In this document: in pieces, positions 1 through 9,300 of the stretch | Layout: each line of letters begins with the position of its first letter | Numbering within the stretch: position 1 is the stretch's first letter | Assembly: GCA_018136815.1 (NCBI GenBank) | Contig: CM030939.1 | Span: forward strand, 3,093,419 to 3,157,418 | Source of the DNA: Isochrysis galbana | Lineage: Eukaryota; Haptophyta; Isochrysidales; Isochrysidaceae | Direction: 5' to 3' | Length of the DNA stretch: 64,000 nucleotides | The notes under the pieces: model-generated | The model's input: the letters and a program-made list of their open reading frames with translations, nothing else | Told to the model about the DNA's origin: nothing | Databases searched by the model: none | Position numbers and translations under genes: made by a program

Positions 1-288
1 CCCTAAGAAGCGATGTCTTGGGCAGAGTAGATCCGCCATCGTTAGCACTCGCGACAGACCCCGTGTTATCGGTTGAGTTGGCCAATGCGACCGCGGCCAA
101 GGAGCGCTCGACCATCCGAGAGGCCACCGATGCTCCCATCGGACTGATTTACCCAGGCCAAGGGGTGTCGGCACAGTTAGATGGGGGCGTATTGAAGTTA
201 TGCATTATTAGCGTGCAGGCGCGCGCCACGAACAACTAGAGGAGCCGCAATCGAGCGAATGCTGTGGAGTGGAATCTACATTCATGGC

Positions 289-957
289 CTAGTGCAGGAG
301 AGATGGCACGCACCTCAATATTCCACGCACCTCATCGATCGATCCTCGCGCCGCCGCATCAACTAACGCTGCCACAGAGTAACCAAACCAGACAGCTGCA
401 GGGCCAAGGCCTTCCTGCGGATTAGCTCGCAGAAGCCCAGCAGCACGTGAGCCCGCGCCACCAACAACACTCGATCCTTTTGTGCGCGCATTGGACCGTG
501 CGGCATTGCTGTTGGCTTCTGCGCCCGCTGCATACTCGAGAGCGGCAGCCAAGGCGAACCTCGTCACAAGAAGTTCACGCAAGAGCTCTGTAACAGCCGG
601 CGCACGTTCGTTGCCCTCGGCGTCGCGCGCCTGGCGAAGAGCGGATGCCTCAGCGTCTGCGTAGGCGAGCGCGCGTTCCGACTGAGCTCTCGCCATGTGG
701 GCATCATTCAGCTGCTCCTCCAGCCGAAGGCATCTGCGCAGGTGTGGGAGCAAGCCTCAGCTACGCCCAAATGAACTAACGGAATATGGAATGCAAGATC
801 AGCAAGGTGAGACTCACTGCAGCTGCGACTGCATTCGCTCAATCTCGAGCTGCGAGACTCTCTGATTGAGCTCTTGGATCTGAATGGCCGTCTTGCGCCT
901 CTCATGCTCCTGCGCCTCTTCCAGCTCAACCGCCACCTGAGGCGAGACGGTGTCGAG
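289..957 (-). CDS. Coiled-coil protein, 3' exons only
   Basis: Two minus-strand exons join in phase: about 957-818, ending at a GTGAGT donor, and 733-289, starting after a TGCGCAG acceptor and ending in TAG. The first exon is charged and heptad-like (ELNQRVSQLEIERMQSQLQ), and the second continues it (LRLEEQLNDAHMARAQSERA), so together they read as a coiled coil. An Ala/Gly/Ser-rich tail and a short C-terminal segment follow. A pyrimidine-rich stretch ending in AG near 958 suggests the upstream exon boundary. I could not find the true 5' end, which lies in or beyond the CT-rich DNA to the right. No catalytic motif or named family is visible. Scaffold, cytoskeletal or trafficking proteins often look like this, but that is only a guess. 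Confidence 0.5.
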
Positions 958-1069
958 CTCGATTGAGACAGAAAATAAAATGCGAAGGGAACGGCAGTGA
1001 ACAGGAGCGGCTCAAGCAGACAGGTGATTGGCAGCATAGCTAACACAATTAGAAAGCTGAACGCAGTGT

Positions 1070-2256
1070 GTGCCCCATCCTCAACCCTGCCCCCCCCCCC
1101 CGGTTCGATGGGAGGGGCACGCTTTCACCCTCGCTTTCCAGCCCCATTCCTTCTTCCCCTGCTGCTGTTCAGCTCTAACTCCTATCTCCGCCCCCACCCC
1201 CCTGGCCCCCTCCCCCTTCCACTGACGGTTTCTTTCCCGCTCTCCTCTCCTCTCTCCCTCTACCGCTCATTCTCTCCACCAAGGGCGAATCACCTGCATC
1301 AGGCGCTGGGTAAGCAGCGACCGCCCATGGACCCCCGCCATGCCGCGCGCGCGCCTGCGCTCCCTCCCTCCCTCTTCTGCCGGTGACTCTCTCTCCTCTC
1401 TCCCCCTCTCCCCCCTCCCTCCCTCTTTCCCCCCGCTTCCCGCGCAAACATCTCCCCCACCCCTTCCCTTCTGTCCAGGAGCGGTGCTCCGCTTCTCTCA
1501 CCCTCTCTTCCCCCCTATTTTACTCTCTCTCCCCCTACCTCGCCCTTTCTTCTCCTCTCTCCCTCTACAAGAAATCTCTCCCCCCCCCATCGTCTCTCTT
1601 TCTGTCTCTCTGTCCTTCCAATATCCTCTCTTCTTGACTGCGCTCCGCTCAGCTTTACGTCTGATCCCTCTCTTCTTCTCTCCCAGAAAAGAGGCGGGTG
1701 GCAGGTGCCGGCCACTTGCTCCAAAAGTTGGTGATGTGATTCCATGTCCAGGGGTTTTACAAAACAACGCCGCCGCCCAGTCCCCCCTCTCCCCCCCGCC
1801 CCGAACACGAGCCGCTCTCGGTCGGCATCACCTCGCTTCCCCCCTCCCCCCCCCCCCCCCCCTTCCCTCCCCCCCTCTCTCCCTCTCTCCCAGCGCGCAA
1901 TCACATCTCCTCATCACCTCCCCCCCGCCCCCCCGGCCCCCGCGGCCCCAACATACCGTCTTCTCCCGCCCCGCCCCCGGCCGGCCGTCCCTTCTCCCCC
2001 TCCTTCCCCGTCCCCGATCTCTTCCGTAGCAATACTCCTTCCTCTTCCCCTTCCTCTTCTCCCGTTTTCCTCTTCCTTCCTGACGGCCCAACACCCTCCG
2101 TCTCCATCCACACTTCCCCCCTCCCCCCCCCCCACTGGCCAAGCTCTCACGCTCACTCCCATCCTGCTCCCTTCCTCTCTCCGCGCACTCCCTCCTCACA
2201 CACGGCGCCGCTCTCGCCTACCTTCCTCCACTTGCCTCCCTCGCTGCCCCGAGCCG
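1070..2256 (+). other. Pyrimidine-rich upstream region of PAS gene
   Basis: About 1.2 kb of almost pure C/T on the + strand, with several C homopolymers, lies between the divergent coiled-coil gene and the PAS gene. Open frames here encode only Ser/Pro/Leu or, in reverse, Arg/Gly/Glu low-complexity sequence, so I read none of them as genes. Similar tracts sit in front of other genes in the window, which suggests a promoter or 5'-UTR role. Confidence 0.5.
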
Positions 2257-3121
2257 ATGCAAGCACACAGCACCAGCCACGCCAGCCACACCAAGAGCGC
2301 CAATGTTGTATGGGGCGTTGATGTCGACCTCACCGCAAGCAAGGGCATCGTCGACGAAATGCACCGCTCCGCCACGCACGGGCCGGCAATCGTAACTCAG
2401 ACCAGCGACGGAGAAGATCTCATCGTCGCCACCAATTCGTCATGGAGGCACCTCTGCGGCTTTGGAGCCGAGGAGGCCCTAGGCTGCTCACCGAAGATCC
2501 TGCAGGGTACGAAGACCGACTTGATGGCCGCAACCCAATTCCGTAACGAGCTGCTTGCCAAAGGCACAGCAAGCATCACGCTGATCAATTATACGAAGAG
2601 TGGGCGCGAGGTGCGCTCTACACGATCGCTCCGCACGCCTGCTTGTCTGTCATGATTGCGTGATCGCGCAAGGCAGCTTCACATGAACTGCCACCCGTGC
2701 GCAGTTTGTCCACGAGCTTCACTCACGCACCATCGTCGACGACGCAACCGGTTACACGTACAATATCACCGAGTCGCTAGAGCAACGGGCGGACGGTCTT
2801 CTTGACATTGCATCGCCAAAATTCGAATCCGTTGACACGGAGCAGGCCAAGCAAGGTGCAAACTACGGAATTAATGCATTGGTGCGTTGCATTTGTCTTG
2901 CGTGACTAGTTAGTCAGGCCACGCACGACTTTCGTGTAGCCAGCAAGCGCATGCACAGTTCCCACGTCCGCTCTGAAGTCCATCCTCCCATCGTAGGTTG
3001 CTGGCTGCGCAGTTCTGGCAATCGGATACGGCCTCGCCGTCGCGTTCGTTGTCATGGCACTAGCGAACACGGTCACTAGCGGCACCATCGGCCGCGGGTG
3101 TACCAATATTCATCCCTGTCT
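2257..3121 (+). CDS. PAS (LOV-like) domain protein with a C-terminal membrane segment
   Basis: Three exons are supported: 2257-2610, 2705-2881 and 2997 to at least about 3121. Introns have GTGCG donors and GCAG or GTAG acceptors, all in phase 0. The start is the ATG that follows the long CT tract. Residues about 37-165 form a PAS domain: a LCGFGAEEALG helix, then GCSPKILQG, then YTKSGRE spliced to FVHELHSRTIVDDATGYTY, the expected PAS beta strands. It resembles LOV domains, but the flavin-binding cysteine of the NCRFLQ motif is replaced by Pro (about residue 79), so flavin-adduct photochemistry is unlikely. Exon 3 encodes one hydrophobic helix (AVLAIGYGLAVAFVVMALAN). The reading frame stays open to 3557, but its downstream part does not look convincingly coding, so the 3' end is uncertain. 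Probable role: a membrane-anchored sensor or adaptor. Confidence 0.6.
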
Positions 3122-4590
3122 AAACAACTTCCAGCATCTGCCCCAGGGTCTCTCGTTCAGACATGCGCTTGCCCAAAGTCTGACTGTGCAAACCGAAAAT
3201 CCGCTGGGTGAGGCTGAATGCCACATCGCAGATGCAGCAGACATCCGCTCCAGCGGCTCTGATGTTCCGGCCTTCACCTTTTCGGGTGTGCATCAGACGA
3301 TCGGTAACGCACTGCAACACCTCGTGCATGGCCACGCCTCTGTGCACAATCACAAGTTGGCTACACCGCGTATGAGGCATCCAAGGCGGCAGGGAGCTCC
3401 GTGCCAAAATGATGATGCCTTGGCCGACGGGACAACAACGCCCGACTCCACGGTTCGATCGAGGAGGGACATGTGGACTTACCTGGGCCGCGCGTGGTGC
3501 AATGCAGCATCGACCCCAGGATTAAGCGCCATGTATGGAATAGAGGTAATGTTTTAACAGCACCCCGTCGACATAAGGTAGTCGTGGAAGGTTCCCTTCT
3601 CGGTTCGCAACGTCTCTCACAAAGGAAAATCCGCCCAAGTTCGGCATTAATCATCTTGGGCCTCAGTGATGATAGGTCAATGCATTGCGTACAAACTGTC
3701 CTTCGACGGCGAGTAGAAGCGCTGTTACCCAGGACGTTCGAGCAGTCTCGTCAATATAACGTACCCGATCAAGATCATGTCAAGGATTCCGCACAAGATC
3801 CCATCTTCTCATGTCACATGCATGTTCTAGAGCATGGAATGTATGAGTTTGTAAACCAACTGCAATTGATTAACGAGTGCATGGGAGTGCAACCCCGCAC
3901 TCCAAAGATGCAAGCAGCACCACGGGGGGCAAGCAGCACGCAATGATGTAAAAAGTGTGAGTCTCGGTGTTGACTTTATTGCAATTCTTGTCATCCCATT
4001 AGCACAACGTTTGCGGGCAAGGGTACTAGTAATACCTAGTGTCTAGTGTCTTACGAGTGCATGACTAATGCAGAGCATATTCTACGGCAAGTTTGAAGTT
4101 CGTCATTGTGCTGCATCATGCAAAGATTGTGTATGGCACAAAAAACCTTTTTTAATATTCATGCCTCGCACATGGCTATGGCTATGGATAGCTCGTGCTT
4201 GCGTGTTGCCACGCCCTGCTTCTCCCTTAGCACATTCCCCCTCCTAACCTGCCCTGCGCCTTGCGGCCCACCCCTTGTGCGCTGCTACTAGTGGGCCCGG
4301 GTTGTGGGGGTGCCGGGGGTTGGGCGGGGTGCTCCAGCCCCTAGCTAGCGGCTCAGTCCACGCCTTCCTCCTATGGCCCTAGGTGACCGGTGACCGATTA
4401 TCTCTTTCGTAGTAGTTCCCCGGTAAGGGGAGGAAATGCTTATCGGGGGGTTGTGTTCTATCCCAGATGCGAATGGTTTTGGCTACGTGCTGTGTGGCAC
4501 AAAATAAGAAAATTATGCAACTAGCAGGAATACGAATAATATGGGCCCCTGCATTGAGTCGCACAATCATCACCAACCACCGAACATGAA
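3122..4590. other. Unassigned stretch after the PAS gene
   Basis: Open frames at about 3054-3557 and 3473-3946 overlap here. They may hold the last PAS-gene exons or be chance reading frames; no domain or repeated motif supports either. From about 3950 onward the sequence looks non-coding. Confidence 0.3.
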
Positions 4591-4593
4591 CAT

Positions 4594-4795
4594 GTGAGGC
4601 GAGAAGCGCTCAATCACCATCACCCACAGCATAGAAAAGCGTTCAATCACCATCAGTCTACACGTGGATCACCATCAGTCTACGCGTGGAACGCGTTCAA
4701 TTGCCATCACCCCCACCGCATGGAAAAGCGTTCAATCACTTGCACACACACACAAAGACACGCACACACACACAGAGCACACAGTCCACCATCGA
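4594..4795 (+). repeat. GCGTTCAATCACCATCA minisatellite plus CA microsatellite
   Basis: Degenerate units built on (G)CGTTCAATCACCATCA, separated by spacers such as CACGTGGA or CGCATGGAAAA, occur about five times, followed by a CA-rich run at about 4741-4785. The same unit recurs in inverse orientation at 22350-22770 and in diverged form at 7745-7840, so this is a dispersed family. The spacers resemble one another and there are no cas genes, so this is not a CRISPR array. Confidence 0.75.
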
Positions 4796-5139
4796 CAGTC
4801 GTACAGTGTACACAGTTACAGTCACACAACCAGGCGTTGTGCGCAGATGCACAGATGAAGATGTGGAGGAATAGCTTGTTCGCTTGCCGCCCGTCCCGCC
4901 GCCCGCCGCCTGGCTGCTACCAACCACCACTCCGCCCACCTCCTCACCTCTGCCCACCTCCCCGCCGCCCACCTCGCCGCCGCTGCCTCCCTCGCCCCTC
5001 GCTGCTCGCCGTCGCAAGCCGCGGTGGATTGTGTGTGCTATGTGCTATCTATCACAGCTAATTGTTGTGCGTGTTATATTGTGTACCCCGGTTGCAATGT
5101 GTCGTGCGGAGTGGCAGCAGCACACACTATGACGCACGA

Positions 5140-5278
5140 GCCTAATATCGAGATATCGTAGATATCGAGATATCGAGGAGCCAATCTTAGGTATCGCTAT
5201 CGATCTAGATATAGGTGCAGGGCACTATCGCTATCGATCTAGATAGCATTTCCCCACTATCGAGTTCGATCTAGATAG
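5140..5278. repeat. Cluster of GATATC / ATCGAT / ATCTAGAT palindromes
   Basis: GATATCGAGATATCGAGG-type sequence is followed by two copies of a module, CTATCGATCTAGATA, about 35 bp apart and each in a near-identical context, and a third diverged copy. The stretch is dense in short self-complementary words. It has no coding potential and lies about 1 kb upstream of the acyltransferase gene. Confidence 0.6.
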
Positions 5279-6035
5279 GCCTGAACCAAACCTGTTCCAC
5301 ACCTTACAAAGGCCTCAGCCTCAGCGCATTGACATTGACAATGCATTGAGCTTTCGTGCGCGCAACAACGACCGGTCAGCACGCAGGTGTTACCACGCGC
5401 AAATGGCGTTTCGAGCCCGTTTGCAAGTGTCTCTTGTCGGCGGGGCGCGCGAGGCGCGAGGCCGCGTGGTATGATGCCCCTGCGCTCGCCCGACGGCTGG
5501 GACGCCCCACGCGACAATATGCCCCTTTTTCTCGCGAAGGACGCTCGGCGCTGCGTTGCTCGACGGCGCGATGTCAGGCTGGGGCTGGGCTGGGACGTCG
5601 ACGTCGAGCGTCGAGCGAGGTAGGCGATCTTGAGCCGGTGGTGGGCGAGGAGGTATCACCCCTCATCAACGAGCCCACGAGCCCAACTCCGGCTCCATTC
5701 CTTGCTCTAGTCCTTAGGCAGGCCCACGAAGTGCCTGATGCCAGGGATTGGCCACGCGCCAGGAATTGGCGGGGCGCCGAGTACAAACACCAAACAAACA
5801 CCAAGCGCCAAGCGAGCAGGATACATACATATCTTCTGTGAGTTGTTCTTTCATGTGAACACGGGGAATCGGGGAATGGCGTGTGGCCCCATCGCCTGGT
5901 GGCTGGGCCCGCCGCTCCATATGCACGGAGCCGTCGTCGTGAGTTGTTTTTAGTTTTTAGCTCATAGAGCATAGAGTCCCGAGTCTTCACCTTTCCACTC
6001 ATCTCTCATCTCTCATCTCGCTTATTCTATCCTCT

Positions 6036-6222
6036 TTGGTCGCTCTCTCTCACCCTCGGATTTGTCCCCGCCTCTCTCTCTCTCTCTCGTTTTCTCCCTT
6101 TCTCCGCTCTCCTCTCGCCCCACACCGCGTGTCCCCTTTCCTTCTCTTCCCTCTTCCGTTTTCCCCTCTCCTCGCTCTCTCTCTCCTCTCGGGAAGGGAG
6201 CTCAAGCTGTGCTGTAGAGGCT
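6036..6222 (+). promoter_or_regulatory. CT-rich leader of the MBOAT gene
   Basis: Almost uninterrupted CTCTCT/CCCTTT sequence runs up to about 30 bp before the ATG. It matches the one-strand pyrimidine tracts in front of other genes here and probably marks the core promoter or 5' UTR. No TATA box is evident. Confidence 0.4.
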
Positions 6223-7362
6223 ATGGCGTGGCCTGAGTGGTCCAGCCCAGGCACAAGCTGCTCTCTCGTCTCGCCATCGGCCTCGCTTTGGGGCCTAGCA
6301 TTCGCCACGCACCTCGGCCTTTGGGCTCTAGTTGGAGCTCCAATCGCCCTCGGACTCCTCCATGTGCCACAGCGCTGGCGTCCAGCGGCTGGAGTCATTT
6401 GCGGGGTCGGAGTCGCTGCTGGTGTGCCCATCGTGCTCTACCTGCGCAGCTTGAGGCAGTCAGCCCCAGACCCCTGGATTGTGGGCTTTCTCGCCTCTGC
6501 ATTCGGCTTCACTGTGTTCTTCAAGTCGATCGCCGCAGCATTCTCCACCTTTCCAGTTGGCGCAGATGTGGATGCGAGCACATGGCTCTTGTGGTACGCG
6601 TCATTGCCAGAGCCAAGCTTTGCGAAGGGCAAGGTACGACAAGCCCGGGCGAGCGAGTCGGCGTGGCGCGCAGTGTTTCTAGGGATGAAAATACCAATGC
6701 TTGGGCTACTGCTTTCTCTCTTGCTCAATGCCCCCAATCAAGAGCCATTCGGGATTCCTCCTGAGGCGAACACAGCGATTGATGGTGCAGCCCGTAAGCT
6801 TCTCAATGGCACAACACGCCTGTGGATACTCTATTTGTGGGCAGCGATCTGTCTTGATATTAGCAGCCTCTTCACGCTGCTGCAAGGCAAGGCAGCAGAA
6901 CCACCCTTTCGGAACCCGCTCCTTGAATCACGTTCTGTGCATGAAGCGTGGGGACAAAGGTGGAATTTACCCGTCCACACCTTGCTCAAAAGGTTCGCCT
7001 ATATCCCAGCTCGGCGACATGGAATCCGATCGTTTCCCGCCTCTGTATTCACATTTGCATGCTCTGGTCTATTGCACGAGTACATCTTCTCGGTGCACAA
7101 CATCGGCGCCTACGCACCCGGTGAGCCGAGTTTGTTCTTCCTACTCATGTCAGCAATCATGATTGGAGAATGGTATGTGACCAATGCTGTGCCGTGGCCT
7201 GCCACCGCCAGGAAATTCTGGGCTGCGATACCAACTCCGCTCATATCGGTCCTCATACAGTTTGCCATCGTCCCGTTATTTGATGTGCTCTTCATACGCT
7301 CATGGATAGCAGCCGGGTTTATTTCCACGCTGGGTGAGCTTGTGCCCCACATACGCTGTTGA
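6223..7362 (+). CDS. MBOAT-family O-acyltransferase, wax-synthase-like
   Basis: Intronless, 379 residues. Hydrophobic segments near residues 25-45, 60-75, 90-110, 150-170, 195-215, 275-290, 300-320 and 335-370 make this a multi-pass membrane protein, probably of the ER. Two family signatures appear in the expected order: EAWGQRWNLPVH (about 241-252), matching the FWGRRWN block of wax synthases, and FACSGLLHEY (about 277-286), whose His is the catalytic MBOAT residue. The family transfers a fatty acyl group from acyl-CoA to a fatty alcohol or similar hydroxyl, giving wax or other neutral esters. The length fits plant and algal wax synthases better than DGAT1, which is longer. The first in-frame ATG after the CT tract was chosen as start. 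Substrate specificity cannot be read from the sequence. Confidence 0.8.
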   Translation: MAWPEWSSPGTSCSLVSPSASLWGLAFATHLGLWALVGAPIALGLLHVPQRWRPAAGVICGVGVAAGVPIVLYLRSLRQSAPDPWIVGFLASAFGFTVFFKSIAAAFSTFPVGADVDASTWLLWYASLPEPSFAKGKVRQARASESAWRAVFLGMKIPMLGLLLSLLLNAPNQEPFGIPPEANTAIDGAARKLLNGTTRLWILYLWAAICLDISSLFTLLQGKAAEPPFRNPLLESRSVHEAWGQRWNLPVHTLLKRFAYIPARRHGIRSFPASVFTFACSGLLHEYIFSVHNIGAYAPGEPSLFFLLMSAIMIGEWYVTNAVPWPATARKFWAAIPTPLISVLIQFAIVPLFDVLFIRSWIAAGFISTLGELVPHIRC

Positions 7363-7599
7363 TATCAACCAGTGTTCTCACTACCAACCAACCGCTGCGC
7401 TGCTCTGTCTGGCATACGACAAACTCGTCCAGACTAATCAGCACACAGCCTCTTTCTCGCATGGCACATAATCTTACTAGCTCAATCATACTTGTGTAAT
7501 ACGTAGTTGTAATTAATCATGGTGCAGTAATTAAACGTGCAAGAAGCGTTCATTTGCAATTGGATTTCACTCCCCTCCTATCTATACATGCATACTGAT

Positions 7600-7740
7600 G
7601 AGCGTTAGTGCCGCTGCTGCCACCAGCCTTGCACAAACACGCCAGGCCACGATACACATGACCACACTAAGACCCAAGGCACAAAAACTAGGTACCCGAT
7701 TACCCGATTACATATACTTGCTTGCCCCTCCCCCCTCACT
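7600..7740 (+). repeat. Dispersed repeat F, copy 1
   Basis: A segment running from CTTGCACAAACACGCCAGGC to the CTTGCCCCTCCCCCCTC block matches 63375-63500 in the same orientation and order (shared words include CACGACATACATGACC-like and CCCAAGGCACAAA). Copies are diverged. Neither contains a convincing gene; origin unknown. Confidence 0.55.
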
Positions 7741-7899
7741 CAGGAAAGGCGTTCGGTTACCACCACCCGCACCCGACATGTGGAAAAGTGTTCAATCGCC
7801 AACACCCAAAAAGGGGGAAAAGGCGTTCATTCACTACCATCCCAAAGGACGAAACAGCTGCGTTCAAGCGCTTCTCATGCACGATGCACGACAACAATT

Positions 7900-8540
7900 T
7901 ACAATTTGATTATTCGAAGAGTGTTGAGTGTTGTATATTGTATATTCTGCTGCCCATCTGCCATCTGACATTTGAAGGTTGTAGGCATGTATATTCGTGT
8001 AAGGTACGCGCTCAACCTCAAAACAGTGCAAGCCCTACGGAAAATCTTCCGGACCTTCCTTCGAGTCTTCGAGTCGAATGCGTTCTCGTTCTCATGCGCA
8101 GCGCTAAGTTGTATAGAAATGGAAGGAGACGTAGCGTCGCGTCAGCGCCCTAACGTAGCGCAACTGTCCGAGCAGAACTCCTGTAAAAGGGAGAAAGTGG
8201 CAGGATGTGACGTACAAAATCGGAAGCCGCCGCGCTAAGCTGCCGATTTTGTGCTCAACAAATGGATCCATGGGTTACGTTCTTCCCCCATTTCTTATTC
8301 AGTCTCCGCATACGTCTTGACGTAGTCTTCTGTCTTTTGGCTCGACATCGGGGGACGTCTCGATTTGAGTCGGGGGGTGTTGTATTCAGGTCTTTTGGCA
8401 AGAATATCTCGGCATGAGTACGAGCCTTCTTCGCGTTATCTACCGCCTTCTAGGTTCGTCGTGGTCGCTCAAGGCGAGCCGATTCGGATTCTCCCTGGCC
8501 CTGGCTGATCTTCGTCTCGAAAATCGAGGGATTTGAGTTT
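7900..8540. other. Unassigned intergenic DNA
   Basis: Short open frames only, with no domain or repeat I can recognise. Confidence 0.3.
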
Positions 8541-8544
8541 TATT

Positions 8545-8885
8545 TTTACCAGTTCACAACTTGTTCAGGTTAGAACCAACTTGTTCAGTGGTTGGAACCA
8601 ACTTGTTCACAACTTCTTCAGGTTGGGACCAACTTGTTCAGGTTAGAACTTAGAACCAATTTGTTCAGTGGGTGGAACCAACTTGTTCACAACTTGTTCA
8701 GGTTGGAACCAACTTGTTTAGGTTAGTAACAGGTTAGAACCAACTTCTTCAGTTATCAGTCATTGGAACCAACTTGTTCAGTGGGGGAGGCCAACTTGTT
8801 CAGTGTGGGGTCAACTTGTTCAGTGAACATGTTCAGAGGTCAACAGGTCAACATGTTCAGAGGTGAACATGTTCAGATGTGAACC
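8545..8885 (+). repeat. AACTTGTTCAGGTTGGAACC minisatellite
   Basis: About fifteen irregular copies of a roughly 20-bp unit, (ACC)AACTTGTTCAGGTTGGA, with length and base variation. The unit decays to GTGAACATGTTCAGAGGTCAAC at the right end. It lies about 400 bp upstream of the repeat-protein gene at 9301. Confidence 0.85.
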
Positions 8886-9300
8886 CCATCTCCCATCGCA
8901 GGGTAGAGGGTAGGGGCTCCGTTACCGATGAGGCACGGTCCCTTAGCACTAGGATTATCCTGCCACCACAAGAAAATCTAACGGCAGCCCCGCTCCCTCG
9001 CTCCGCGTTCCGTCTTCTTCTTCCTGCTTCCTATCCGGGACTTCTCCCGGAAAGATGACGAGGAGCCACGCACGCCCACCTTTCCTTTACTTTATATCGA
9101 TCGATCCTTCGAGATCAAACCCTCTTCTGCCCCCAAAACCGAGAGAAAGTGACCTCTCTCTCTCTCTCCGCCTCCCTCCCCTTCTCGAGTGTCCAAGTAG
9201 AGAAGAGTAGAGAAACGACAAGTAGTTTTCCTTTTCTTCAAGAGTAGGGTATATTCCGGTAGGGGTAGCGCGCGCCGCGCTGAGCGAGAGGCGCGTCGCG

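Noticed and set aside
2-239. 73-residue + frame at the left edge
   Set aside because: No domain, no leader and cut by the window edge; a retroelement origin is possible but cannot be supported.
1340-2256. Proline/serine-rich N-terminal extension of the PAS protein
   Set aside because: Low-complexity translation of a CT tract with C homopolymers; the ATG at 2257 is a better start.
4594-4740. CRISPR-like direct repeats
   Set aside because: Spacers resemble each other, units are degenerate, and the genome is eukaryotic with no cas genes.
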